A DNA stretch of 64,000 nt. It comes from Winogradskya humida. Its GTDB lineage: Bacteria > Actinomycetota > Actinomycetes > Mycobacteriales > Micromonosporaceae. A program made the position numbers and the translations under genes. Positions 35,016 through 43,425 of the stretch are shown piece after piece. Every line of letters begins with the position of its first letter. Position 1 is the stretch's first letter. The stretch is from NCBI RefSeq assembly GCF_016862215.1, contig NZ_BOMN01000089.1, forward strand, positions 1 through 64,000, in the 5' to 3' direction. The notes under the pieces were generated by a model. The model made no database searches. It saw nothing but the letters and a program-made list of their open reading frames with translations, and was not told the origin of the DNA.

Positions 35016-36250
35016 GCGCCAACCCGCTGGTCGTCGCGACGCAGGACTCGACGAACTGGTCGACCGGGCTCGGGCTGGTCGAGGACGCGTACCAGATCAC
35101 CACCGGCATCCAGAACGACAGCTGGGTCGACGTCACCCTCGGCGGGGTCGGCGGCGCGCTGGACCTGCTGTCCGCGGCCCTGGACCCGCTCGGCGCCCTG
35201 GTGTCGTGGGGCGTGGGCTGGCTGATGGAGCACGTCAAACCGCTCAAGGAGGCCCTCGACTGGCTGGCCGGCAACGCCGACGCGGTCGCCGCGCAGGCCG
35301 CCACCTGGTCGAACGTCAGCAAGTTCACCGACTCGGCCCGCGCGGAGTACGCGTCCCGGCTCAGCTCGGAGGTGTCGGGCTGGTTCGGCGCGTCCGGTGA
35401 CGCGTACCGCGAGCACGCCTCGGCCCACCTGACCGCGCTCGAAGGCATCGCCACCTCGTCACAGGGCATCTCGTACGCCGTCCAGGGCGCCGGCCTGCTC
35501 GTCGGGCTGGTCCGCGGCATCGTCCGCGACCTGATCGCCGACTTCGTGGCCACCCTCGCGGTCCGGCTGCCGGAGTGGCTGGCCGAAGAGGGCCTGACCC
35601 TGGGTCTCGCCACCCCTGTCGTCATCGGTCAGGTCAGCTCGCTGGTCGCCAAGTGGGTCGCGAAGATCGAGCATTTCGTGCGCGGCCTGCTCAACAGCCT
35701 CAAGCGGCTCAGCCCGATGATCGACAAGCTGGGCGAGATCCTGACCTCGCTGAAGAACAAGCTCCCGCGCGCGGCGAAGGCGGCCGACGTCGACCCGCTC
35801 GCCCCGAAGGTCCCCGGCGACTACACGTTCAACATGGTGGAGAACCCCGGCCCGCTCGCCGACCTCAGGGGCACCCCGGCGGCGAACTACGCCGGCGGCC
35901 GCTACGACGAGGTGACGCTGCCCGAGAGCAGGGTGCTCTACCGTGCCGGCGACGAGACCAACCCGCTGGGCCAGTGGTTCACCACGGACCCGCCGGACAG
36001 CGTCGCGCACGTCCGGATCGACAGCGCGGTCAAGGCCCAATGGGTGGACCCGCAGACCCAGCTGCTGACAGGCGTCTCGGACATCAATACGGTGTACGCC
36101 GTGGAGATCCCGGCCGGCACCAAGGTCTACCCCGGCCCGGTCGGCAACATGGGCGGCGTCTACGTCGGCGGCGGCAACCAGATCTTCGTCCCCACCCCGT
36201 GGGACATCAGACCCAAGGTGAAGGTAGTCGGATCGGAGCCCCTGCCATGA
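35012..36250 (+). CDS. Type VII secreted polymorphic toxin, ADP-ribosyltransferase/TNT-like C-terminus
   Basis: A 412-residue protein. Residues 1-150 are helical with a WXG-type segment (SGWFGASGDAYREH, Trp124). Residues 155-250 are amphipathic and hydrophobic helices, a plausible translocation or pore region. The last ~135 residues form a separate alpha/beta domain: RVLYRAGDETNPLGQWF (Arg311), a central VYAVEIPAGTKVYPG strand and a terminal GGVYVGGGNQIFVP. Arg-Gly near the start and GGGNQ near the end recall the ADP-ribosyltransferase-fold and TNT NAD-glycohydrolase toxins. Enzyme class is tentative. GTG start coupled to the EspC-like gene; ATGA overlap with the downstream small gene. Confidence 0.65.
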   Translation: MSANPLVVATQDSTNWSTGLGLVEDAYQITTGIQNDSWVDVTLGGVGGALDLLSAALDPLGALVSWGVGWLMEHVKPLKEALDWLAGNADAVAAQAATWSNVSKFTDSARAEYASRLSSEVSGWFGASGDAYREHASAHLTALEGIATSSQGISYAVQGAGLLVGLVRGIVRDLIADFVATLAVRLPEWLAEEGLTLGLATPVVIGQVSSLVAKWVAKIEHFVRGLLNSLKRLSPMIDKLGEILTSLKNKLPRAAKAADVDPLAPKVPGDYTFNMVENPGPLADLRGTPAANYAGGRYDEVTLPESRVLYRAGDETNPLGQWFTTDPPDSVAHVRIDSAVKAQWVDPQTQLLTGVSDINTVYAVEIPAGTKVYPGPVGNMGGVYVGGGNQIFVPTPWDIRPKVKVVGSEPLP

Positions 36251-36558
36251 CCCAGTCCCCCACCGACCGCCTGGAAACGGCCCGCGCGGCCGTCGCCCAG
36301 CTCGTCGCCGACGTGCGGGGCGAGGGCCGCCGCGGCGCGTTCTGGCTGCCCAGGCTCCTCGACCTCGAGGCCGACCTGACCCGCACCGACCGGCCCGCGG
36401 AGGACACGCTCACCGTCGGCAAGCAGCACGTCGACTTCCTGTACTCCGCCCCGCGCGACAGCTTCGCGGAGTTCTACCTGATGAACGACGACCCGGACGA
36501 TCCGCCCGGCCGGTTCAGCGCCACGCAGGACACCCTCTGGAAAGCCGTCGGCGGATAG
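36247..36558 (+). CDS. Candidate immunity protein for the type VII toxin
   Basis: A 103-residue, soluble, acidic-leaning protein starting MTQSPTDRLETARAAVAQLV, with FYLMNDDPDDPP near the C-terminus. I recognise no family. Its ATG overlaps the toxin stop codon, and a small acidic gene directly after a polymorphic toxin is the usual place and form of an immunity gene. No experimental or family support beyond that. Confidence 0.6.
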   Translation: MTQSPTDRLETARAAVAQLVADVRGEGRRGAFWLPRLLDLEADLTRTDRPAEDTLTVGKQHVDFLYSAPRDSFAEFYLMNDDPDDPPGRFSATQDTLWKAVGG

Positions 36559-36567
36559 GATCTCGTG

Positions 36568-37263
36568 ATGCAGTTCCCCACCAACCCGCTCGAATCGGTG
36601 CTCGCCGGCGCGCGCTCCGGTGCCGCCACCCCCGACCAGCTTCTGCACGCCCTGCGCGACAACCAGCTGTGGGTCCCCCTGCCGGGCGGCACCGACGCAC
36701 AGGGCAACACCCAGCTGCCCGTGCTGGTCATCGAGGAGAGCCCGTACGTCGCGGCGTACACCTCTGCGGAACAACTCACCCGCGCCGCCGCCGACACCGC
36801 GCACATGGTCCTCACCGGCCGCGAACTGGCCGCCCTGATGGCACCCCAGCTCGGCCTCGCGGTCAACCCCGGCGGCGAGATCGGCCTCCCGATCCACCCG
36901 GCTGGCGTCGACGTCCTGCGCGGCGAGTCCCGCCAGGTCCCCGCCGGCCGCCGCATGCGCCTCGGCGACCCCGTCGAGGAACCCACCGACCTCCTGGCCG
37001 CCATCGCCACCGCGTTCACCGCGATCCCCGCGGTGACCGAGGCCCGCCGCGCGCTCGCCCAGGTCGGCGACGAGCCCCCGGCCCTCCTGATCGGCATCCG
37101 CACCCAGGACGAGTCGATCGCCCGCACGGTCGCCGACGCGGCCCGCACCGCGACCCAGCTCTCCCCCGTCCCCTACCCGGTCGACACGGTCGTCCTCCGC
37201 GACGAGAACGACCCCCTCACCGCCTGGATGCTCGCCAACACCACCCCGTTCTACACCGCCTGA
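36568..37263 (+). CDS. SseB-like protein
   Basis: A 231-residue protein with the SseB N-terminal pattern (NPLESVLAGARSGAATPDQLLHALRDNQLWVPLPGG, read in two halves) and the SseB C-terminal region (RRALAQVGDEPPALLIGI). SseB domains are often found beside type VII toxin genes. A Salmonella effector of the same name is unrelated. A start at the ATG (36568) or the GTG just upstream is possible. It ends in a 13-bp overlap with the convergent TPR gene. Confidence 0.7.
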   Translation: MQFPTNPLESVLAGARSGAATPDQLLHALRDNQLWVPLPGGTDAQGNTQLPVLVIEESPYVAAYTSAEQLTRAAADTAHMVLTGRELAALMAPQLGLAVNPGGEIGLPIHPAGVDVLRGESRQVPAGRRMRLGDPVEEPTDLLAAIATAFTAIPAVTEARRALAQVGDEPPALLIGIRTQDESIARTVADAARTATQLSPVPYPVDTVVLRDENDPLTAWMLANTTPFYTA

Positions 37264-38477
37264 CCCGCCTCACGCAGAGCACCGGCAGCCCGGGCGCTGG
37301 CACCGGCGACGAGGTGCCCGAGGGCTTGATCGATCAACGCCCGGCTCAGCCGCTCAGCGTCGAGGAGCCGCCGCTCGACGTCGACGCCCTTCGCCAGCGC
37401 CGGGATGATCTCCTCCGTGAAGTCCTGCGGACCAAGGCAGAGCACCGACCGACGGATGGCACGACGACGCAGCAGAGTGCCGAACCCGGCCGGGTCGCGC
37501 GGGACTGGTCCGGCATCCACAATCGCTTGATTGATCGCATCGAGCCCGGCGCGGTAGTCCTCACGCACGCTGAAGGCCCAATGATGCAGGCTCCGACCGG
37601 CCACCGGTTGGCGGCTCCGGCCCGGGTCGACGCCGACCGGGGCAGGCCGGCCGCCTTCGGGTCGCTCGTCCCGGCTGCCGGATCGAGCGAAGAGAACGGC
37701 TTGGACACCCTGATGAAAGCCGAAGTTGGCGATGCCGCCCTCGGCCGGAAGCTGATCGCACGCGGCCACGGCCTCCCGGAGAAGACCTCGCGCCGACAGC
37801 CCGTCGCCGATGTCGAGAAACCGGAGCGCGGCCCCGGCCATCCAGATCACCATTCCGGTCACGCGGCGCGGCTCCGCTTCGGCTGTGCGGCGCTGCAGCG
37901 TCAGGATCTCCTGCTCGATCTCCAGGCTCGCCTCGGTCCGCCCGGCCAGATCGAGGTAGATCGCAAGGTCCAGCAGCGACCACGCCACATTGTCGGGCAG
38001 GGGATAGTTGCCCGGTGACCCGGACGCGCGATAGAGATCCACGATCTCGAGCTGCACCGTCACCGCTTCGCCGAACCGTCCGGCCTCGGCAAGCCCGTGC
38101 GCCAGGTCCATGAGGATCTTGGTTTCCTTGCGCGCGGCATCCCTGCCGAGATTCACCCGCCGCGCAAACGCCGCGGCCTCATGGCGTGCAGCCAGAGCAA
38201 GATCATCGGCATGGGTGAGCGAGTACTGCAACCCGAGCGACGAGACCGCATGCGCGGCAGCATCGAGATGCTCCTCAGCCCCGCCGGCAACAAGGTCCCG
38301 GTAGATCGCACAGGCTTCCTCGAAGTACGCGAGACGCCGCCCCGCCTGCTCCCGATCGACCTGCCACCCGAACCGCAGCAGACACCGCCCCAACTCAGGC
38401 AGACCGGCACCCGGCTGTTCCCGCGCCAGCAACCGGGTCCGGGCAATCGTGTCCTCGGTGACCGGTTCAGCTCTCAT
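37251..38477 (-). CDS. Tetratricopeptide-repeat protein
   Basis: A 408-residue all-helical protein with TPR-like units (YFEEACAIYRDLVAGGAEEHLDAAAHAVSSLG, taken as two helices, and later repeats with YDRG-like spacing such as GRFGEAVTVQLEIVDLYRAS). No enzymatic motif. The ATG at 38475-38477 has AGGGA 8 nt upstream and overlaps the DUF624 gene end; a GTG at 38495 is the alternative. It is the last gene of the sugar ABC operon by position, but a functional link is unproven. Confidence 0.65.
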   Translation of the reverse strand: MRAEPVTEDTIARTRLLAREQPGAGLPELGRCLLRFGWQVDREQAGRRLAYFEEACAIYRDLVAGGAEEHLDAAAHAVSSLGLQYSLTHADDLALAARHEAAAFARRVNLGRDAARKETKILMDLAHGLAEAGRFGEAVTVQLEIVDLYRASGSPGNYPLPDNVAWSLLDLAIYLDLAGRTEASLEIEQEILTLQRRTAEAEPRRVTGMVIWMAGAALRFLDIGDGLSARGLLREAVAACDQLPAEGGIANFGFHQGVQAVLFARSGSRDERPEGGRPAPVGVDPGRSRQPVAGRSLHHWAFSVREDYRAGLDAINQAIVDAGPVPRDPAGFGTLLRRRAIRRSVLCLGPQDFTEEIIPALAKGVDVERRLLDAERLSRALIDQALGHLVAGASARAAGALREAGQAV

Positions 38478-39060
38478 TCGTGAGTTCCCTGGCACCGCTC
38501 CTTTCTACCCGCTCGCGGTTCGCGACGACGTGGAGGGCGAAGAGGGCGTAGCCGACCATGACCGGGGCGAGGACCGGGTGGACCATCAGGGCCAGGGCGG
38601 TCGCGAGGATGACGATGCCGGCGGCTGCGGCCAGGCGGCCCGGGCGGCGGGCGAGGGCGCGCGCCCGGGCGATCGGCTGGTGTTGTGGCGCGGCGACCGC
38701 GAGCAGGCCGGTGAAGCCGACCGCCACCACAGCGAGCAGAACCAGGAGCACAGCCAGCGGTACGCCGCCCGGGACCACTCCCGCGCGTACGGCGAAGACG
38801 TCCGCAGTCACCAGCCCGGCCACCGCCAGGAGCACCAGCGTCGCCGCGAGGCCCGGGAGCAGCGAGCGGCGGAAGGTCGCCCACAGTGACCGGGCCGGCG
38901 GCCAGGAGTCCGTCTCGAGGTGGTGGCGGATCGCGGCGCTTCCGGTGGTGATCGCCGCGCCCGCGGTCACCACCGGGAGCGCCGCCCCCGTTACCAGAAA
39001 GCCCAGTACGGCGAGGTCGGCGGCGGCGCGGGCCGTGTCGCGCCAGGTGCGGGGATCCAT
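38467..39060 (-). CDS. DUF624 (YesL-like) membrane protein
   Basis: A 197-residue protein with five to six hydrophobic segments and the typical opening LAVLGFLVTGAALPVVTAGA with later TDSWPPARSLWATFRRS. DUF624 proteins accompany carbohydrate ABC importers, as here, 2 bp after the second permease. Role unknown; perhaps accessory to the importer. Confidence 0.75.
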   Translation of the reverse strand: MDPRTWRDTARAAADLAVLGFLVTGAALPVVTAGAAITTGSAAIRHHLETDSWPPARSLWATFRRSLLPGLAATLVLLAVAGLVTADVFAVRAGVVPGGVPLAVLLVLLAVVAVGFTGLLAVAAPQHQPIARARALARRPGRLAAAAGIVILATALALMVHPVLAPVMVGYALFALHVVANRERVERSGARELTNES

Positions 39061-39062
39061 GC

Positions 39063-39893
39063 TTATCCCTTCAGGCCGCTGGTGTTGATGCCCTCGACGA
39101 GCATGCGCTGGAAGGCGACGAAGAACAGGAACACCGGGATCAGTGACAGCAGGCTCATGGCGAACATCGGGCCGACGGCGGTTTCGCTGGTCGAGTCGAT
39201 GAACAGGGTCAGTGCCACCGGGACCGTGTAGTCCTTGAGGTCGGACAGGTAGACGAGCTGGCGGAAGAAGTCGTTCCAGGTCCAGATGAACGAGAAGATC
39301 GCGGTGGTGACCAGGGCGGGGCGGCTCAGCGGCAGGATCACGTGCTGGAAGATCCTGTACGGGGACGCACCGTCGATGGTTGCCGCCTCGTCCAGTTCGC
39401 GCGGGATGCCCCGCATGAACTGCACCATGAGGAAGACGAAGAACGCCTCGGTGGCCAGGAAGTGCGGCACGAGCAGCGGGAGGTACGGCCATTCGCCGCC
39501 GACCCAGCCGAGGCTGCGGAACAGGATGTACTGCGGGATGATCAGTACGTGCCCGGGCAGGAGCAGCGTCCCGATCATCACGGCGAACCACATGCCGCGC
39601 AGCCGGAAGCGGAGCCGGCCCAGGGCGTAGGCGGCGAGCAGGCACGACACCACGTTGCCGATGACCGTCAGCCCGGCGACCATGGCGCTGTTGAGGAAGA
39701 AGCGGCCGAAGCCGACGTCGAACTTGGACCACCCGCTGCTGAAGTTCGACGGGGTGAAGTGCTCGGGGAGCAGGCCGATGTTGCTGACGATCTCCTCGGG
39801 GGACTTGAAGGCGGTGCCCACCATCCAGAAGAGCGGGTATAGCACCACGACCACGATCAGGACCAGGGCCGTGGGACGGATCCAGGTGCGCAT
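39063..39893 (-). CDS. Carbohydrate ABC transporter permease (MalG-type)
   Basis: A 276-residue inner-membrane permease with six predicted helices. The EAA loop reads ELDEAATIDGASPYRIFQHVILPLSRPAL, which docks to the ATPase. The ending, LVEGINTSGLKG, is typical of the MalG branch. Its ATG overlaps the stop of the first permease gene (TGATG). It forms the channel with the MalF-type partner. Confidence 0.93.
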   Translation of the reverse strand: MRTWIRPTALVLIVVVVLYPLFWMVGTAFKSPEEIVSNIGLLPEHFTPSNFSSGWSKFDVGFGRFFLNSAMVAGLTVIGNVVSCLLAAYALGRLRFRLRGMWFAVMIGTLLLPGHVLIIPQYILFRSLGWVGGEWPYLPLLVPHFLATEAFFVFLMVQFMRGIPRELDEAATIDGASPYRIFQHVILPLSRPALVTTAIFSFIWTWNDFFRQLVYLSDLKDYTVPVALTLFIDSTSETAVGPMFAMSLLSLIPVFLFFVAFQRMLVEGINTSGLKG

Positions 39894-40855
39894 CAGCCGC
39901 CCTCGCTGTCGGAGTAGTGGACCCAGAACCGGCCGGTGCGGAACAGCACGACGGTGATGAAGCCGATCGCGACCAGGAACACCCAGGCCATCGCGGACGC
40001 GTAACCCATGTCGAGCTGGACGAAGCCGTTGATGTAGAGGTTCAGCGTGTACATCAGGGTAGAGTCGACCGGGCCGCCCGTGCCGTTGCTCAGCACGAAG
40101 GCGGAGGTGAAGCCCTGGAAACCGTGGATGGTCTCCAGCACCAGGTTGAAGAAGATGACCGGGGAGAGCATCGGCAGCGTGATGTGCTTGAACTGCCGCC
40201 ACTTACCGGCGCCGTCGACGGACGCGGCCTCGTACAGCTCGACGGGCACCTGCTTGAGCCCCGCCAGGAAGATCACCATCGGGGCACCGAACTGCCAGAT
40301 CGCCAGCAGCATCAGGGTTTGCAGGGCGTACTTCGGGTCGCTCACCCACGGCGCGCCCTCGATGCCGAAGACCGCGAGCAGGGAGTTGAACGCGCCGCCC
40401 CGGTTGAACATGCTGACCCAGACGATCGCCACCGCGACGCTGCCGCCCAGCAGCGACGGCAGGTAGAACAACCCCCGGAAGATGCCGACCCCGCGGAAGA
40501 CCCGGTTCAACAGCAGGGCAACCCCCAGTGCGGCTGCCAATTTCAACGGTACGGCGATGAGCGCGAACGTCACCGTCACGCGTACCGAGTGCCAGAACGA
40601 CGGGTCAGCGGTGAACATCCGCTGGTAGTTGTCCCAGCCCACCCAGGTCGCCTCGGTGAACGGGGTGAGCACGTCGTAATCGGTGAAGCTCAGGTAGAGC
40701 GACAGCAGCATCGGGATCGCCGTGATCGCGGCGAGCCCGAGCAGCCACGGGCTGAGGAACAGATATCCGGGCAGGTTCTCGCGCCGGCGGGGCCGCCCGG
40801 GGGCCCGCCGGACGACGGCGGGCTCCTTGGGCGGTGCGGGACTCATGACGGCCAC
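39893..40855 (-). CDS. Carbohydrate ABC transporter permease (MalF-type)
   Basis: A 320-residue permease with a cytoplasmic Pro/Arg-rich start, then six helices beginning YLFLSPWLLGLAAITAIPM. The EAA loop is LYEAASVDGAGKWRQFKHITLPML. GTG at 40853-40855 or ATG at 40844-40846 may be the start. Lies 6 bp after the binding-protein gene. Confidence 0.92.
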   Translation of the reverse strand: MAVMSPAPPKEPAVVRRAPGRPRRRENLPGYLFLSPWLLGLAAITAIPMLLSLYLSFTDYDVLTPFTEATWVGWDNYQRMFTADPSFWHSVRVTVTFALIAVPLKLAAALGVALLLNRVFRGVGIFRGLFYLPSLLGGSVAVAIVWVSMFNRGGAFNSLLAVFGIEGAPWVSDPKYALQTLMLLAIWQFGAPMVIFLAGLKQVPVELYEAASVDGAGKWRQFKHITLPMLSPVIFFNLVLETIHGFQGFTSAFVLSNGTGGPVDSTLMYTLNLYINGFVQLDMGYASAMAWVFLVAIGFITVVLFRTGRFWVHYSDSEGG

Positions 40856-40861
40856 GACGGA

Positions 40862-42151
40862 TCAGCCCTGCCCGATCGCGGACTTGGCGGCGGTGACGTA
40901 CGCCTCGGCGGCCTGGGCCGGGGTCTGCCGCCCGTACTGGGCCTCCTCGGCGGCCTTGACCAGCTCCGTCTTCACCTTGCTGTGCCCCGGCAGCGGCACC
41001 GCGGGCGCCGGCCCGAACTTGGGCACCAGCTCCGCCTCGACCGCGATGGACTGCTTCATGGCCGGGTCGGTGACGGAATCGGCGACCACCTTGCGTACAT
41101 CGAGATTGGAAGGAAGCCCGCGGTCGGTCCCCAGGATCTTGCCGGCCTCGGGGTCGTTGGCGAGGAAGTTGGCGACGTCGACCGCGGTGTCCTTGTGCTT
41201 GCTGCCGCGGAACACCGAGAAGTACATGGAGGCGCGGGCCCACTGGGCGCTGGGGTCACCGGGGAAGGCGACCACGCCGAGCTCGTCCTTGGTGTTCTTC
41301 TTCAGCTCCGGCATCTGGTTGGCCCACACCCACGAGGTGGCGGCCTTGCCCGTGACCACGAGCTGCTTGCTGATGTCGGTGACGTTGCCCTCGTGGATGA
41401 CGTCGGCGGGTGGGGTCGCGCCCTTGTCCCGGGCGCCCTTCCACAGCTCGAACCAGGCGGTCACGTCCTGGGCGGTGAACCCCAGTTCCTTGCCGTTGTA
41501 GAGGTCCTTGCCCTGCTGGCGCAGCCACACCCAGAACGCCTGGTAGCTGCCGCTGGGGTCCATCGTGCCCGGCACCTTGGCCGTCTTCGACACGGTGACG
41601 GCCCAGGCGATGTGCTGTTCCCAGGTCATCCCGGTCGTCGGTGAGGGCAGCTGGAACTTGTCGAGCAGCGACTTGTTGAACACGAGGCCCTGGGTGTTCT
41701 CCCCGAACGCGAGCCCGGCGAGTTTGCCGTCGACCTCGCCGTACTTCCAGAGACTCTCGGGGAACTTCGACACGTCGAGCCGGCCGTCGTCCTTGTAGGG
41801 GGTCAGGTCGAGGGTGACGTTGCGGGACGCGTACTCGGCGATGTAGTTGTCGTCGATCTGGAACAGGTCGGGCGGGTTGCCGCCCGCGGTGAGCGTCGCG
41901 AGCTTGTCGAAGTAGCCCTGGTTGGCCTGCCACGTCTTCTTGAACGTCACGGTCGGGTGCTTGCTGGTGTAGAGCGCGAGGGCCTTCTCGGTGAGGGCGG
42001 CGCGGGCCTCGGCACCCCACCAGAAGACGGAGAGCTCGACGTTGCCGTCGTCCCCGCCCTCGTCGTCACCGCAGGCGGCGGCGGTTCCCATCAGGACGGG
42101 GACCGCCACGGCGGCGGCGAGTAGCTTGCGGCGGGAGATATGGCCTGTCAT
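40862..42151 (-). CDS. Sugar ABC transporter solute-binding lipoprotein
   Basis: A 429-residue cluster-B (family 1) extracellular binding protein. The N-terminus HISRRKLLAAAVAVPVLMG resembles a Tat/Sec signal and leads to a lipobox-like TAAAC with Cys27 as the lipid anchor. The binding fold shows KHPTVTFKKTWQANQGYFDKL, GGNPPDLFQIDD and VWANQMPELKK. Ligand unknown. The neighbouring uronate pathway and pectinases suggest galacturonate oligomers or a related pectic sugar. No ATPase gene accompanies the operon. Confidence 0.9.
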   Translation of the reverse strand: MTGHISRRKLLAAAVAVPVLMGTAAACGDDEGGDDGNVELSVFWWGAEARAALTEKALALYTSKHPTVTFKKTWQANQGYFDKLATLTAGGNPPDLFQIDDNYIAEYASRNVTLDLTPYKDDGRLDVSKFPESLWKYGEVDGKLAGLAFGENTQGLVFNKSLLDKFQLPSPTTGMTWEQHIAWAVTVSKTAKVPGTMDPSGSYQAFWVWLRQQGKDLYNGKELGFTAQDVTAWFELWKGARDKGATPPADVIHEGNVTDISKQLVVTGKAATSWVWANQMPELKKNTKDELGVVAFPGDPSAQWARASMYFSVFRGSKHKDTAVDVANFLANDPEAGKILGTDRGLPSNLDVRKVVADSVTDPAMKQSIAVEAELVPKFGPAPAVPLPGHSKVKTELVKAAEEAQYGRQTPAQAAEAYVTAAKSAIGQG

Positions 42152-42170
42152 GACAGATCGCTCCTAAGCT

Positions 42171-43205
42171 TCAGCTCGGCGTTTCGGTCGTGCTCGGCGT
42201 AACTGCGGGTGCCGCGCCACTCCCCTGTGAAGAGAGCGGCGCGGTGGAGTCGCGGATGACGAGTTCGGTCTGCAGGTTGATGAGTGCGGTGGTACGCCGG
42301 TCGTCGCCGTAGGCGAGCAACATGTCGACGGCGGCGCGGCCCGCGGCGGCGGTGGGGGTCGCCACGGTGGTCAGCTTGGGGCGGGTGAGCCGGCTCAGCG
42401 TGATGTCGTCGATGCCGACGATGCTGATGTCCTGCGGCACCCGGATCCCGCGGGTGTGGAGCCCCTCGATGAGGCCGATGGCCATGAGGTCGTTGTAGGC
42501 GAGCACCGCGGTGGCGCCCGACTTCTGGATCTGGTCGGCGACGGCGAGACCGCCGTTCTCGGTGGGCGCGTTGGGGCCGGTGATGACGAGCTCCCGGCCG
42601 GGCCCCCGCACCGCCAGCATCGCGGCGCGCCGGATCTCCTTGCTGGTCCAGGAGCCGCGCGGGCCGGCCGCGAGGGCGATCCTGCGGTGCCCGAGCCCGA
42701 TCAGGTGCTCCATGGCGAGACGCGCGCCCTGCGCCACGTCCATGACCACCGCGGGCAGGCCGGTGATCTGCCGGTTGACGACGACGAGCGGCACCTCGCG
42801 GCTCAGCTGCTCGATGAGGCTGTTGCTCATCCGGGGGCTGCACAGCAGCACGCCGTCGACCTGCTTGGCGAGGGCCCGGACCAGCTCCTCCTCGACGATC
42901 GCGTCCTCGTTGGTGTCCGCGACGAAGATGTGGTTGTCGTGCCGGCGCGCCTGGGCCTCGGCGGCCTTGATCAGGGGTGGGAAGAACGGGTTCGCGATGT
43001 CGGCGACGATCAGGCCGATGTTGCAGGTACGACCGGTGATCAGGGCCCTGGCCGCACGGTTGGGCCGGTAGCCGAGCTGCTCGGCGCAGGCCAGCACGCG
43101 GCTGCGGGTCTCCACGTTGACCAGGTGCGGGGCGGAGAAGGTCCGGGACACCGTGGAGATGTGCACCCCCGAGGCCCGGGCGACGTCACGGATGGTGGAC
43201 GGCAC
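42171..43205 (-). CDS. LacI-family repressor of the pectin/uronate locus
   Basis: A 344-residue LacI protein. The helix-turn-helix STIRDVARASGVHISTVSRT is at the N-terminus, the hinge NRAARALITGRT follows, and the sensor domain runs NIGLIVADIANPFF to ISIVGIDDITLSRLTRP. The GTG at 43203-43205 is selected because AGGGAGG lies 8 nt upstream; a longer frame would cross the operator. It precedes the binding-protein gene by 19 bp in the same operon and is divergent from the uronate operon. Two LacI-type palindromes lie in the shared promoter. Autoregulation plus repression of both operons is the natural reading. Confidence 0.9.
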   Translation of the reverse strand: MPSTIRDVARASGVHISTVSRTFSAPHLVNVETRSRVLACAEQLGYRPNRAARALITGRTCNIGLIVADIANPFFPPLIKAAEAQARRHDNHIFVADTNEDAIVEEELVRALAKQVDGVLLCSPRMSNSLIEQLSREVPLVVVNRQITGLPAVVMDVAQGARLAMEHLIGLGHRRIALAAGPRGSWTSKEIRRAAMLAVRGPGRELVITGPNAPTENGGLAVADQIQKSGATAVLAYNDLMAIGLIEGLHTRGIRVPQDISIVGIDDITLSRLTRPKLTTVATPTAAAGRAAVDMLLAYGDDRRTTALINLQTELVIRDSTAPLSSQGSGAAPAVTPSTTETPS

Positions 43206-43240
43206 TGTCGGCACCTCCCTGTTCCATTCATGATCGACAT

Positions 43241-43256
43241 AGTGACGTCCGTCACT
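43241..43256. promoter_or_regulatory. Inverted repeat near the LacI start
   Basis: AGTGACG-TC-CGTCACT is a perfect 7-bp inverted repeat, 36 bp before the LacI start. It differs from the TGCAA-type sites, so the bound factor is unknown. Confidence 0.4.
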
Positions 43257-43270
43257 GTGTGAGCCATTAA

Positions 43271-43284
43271 TGCAAGCGGTTGCA
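43271..43284. promoter_or_regulatory. LacI-type operator 1
   Basis: TGCAAGCGGTTGCA, a 14-bp palindrome centred on a CG step, lies between the divergent LacI and oxidoreductase genes. Confidence 0.7.
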
Positions 43285-43398
43285 GTGCTGTCAATGCCAG
43301 TTTGTTTCATCTGCGTAACTGGACGCGCTCCCATCCCGTCTATTTCTGGGCAAATGGGATCTGGCGTTGACCGAGCCACATCGACGTGTCTAACTTTC

Positions 43399-43414
43399 CT
43401 GCAAACGTTTGTAG
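43399..43414. promoter_or_regulatory. LacI-type operator 2
   Basis: CTGCAAACGTTTGTAG is palindromic except for one pair. It abuts the GCGGAGG ribosome-binding site of the 43426 gene, an efficient position for repression. Confidence 0.75.
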
Positions 43415-43425
43415 CGGAGGACCAC

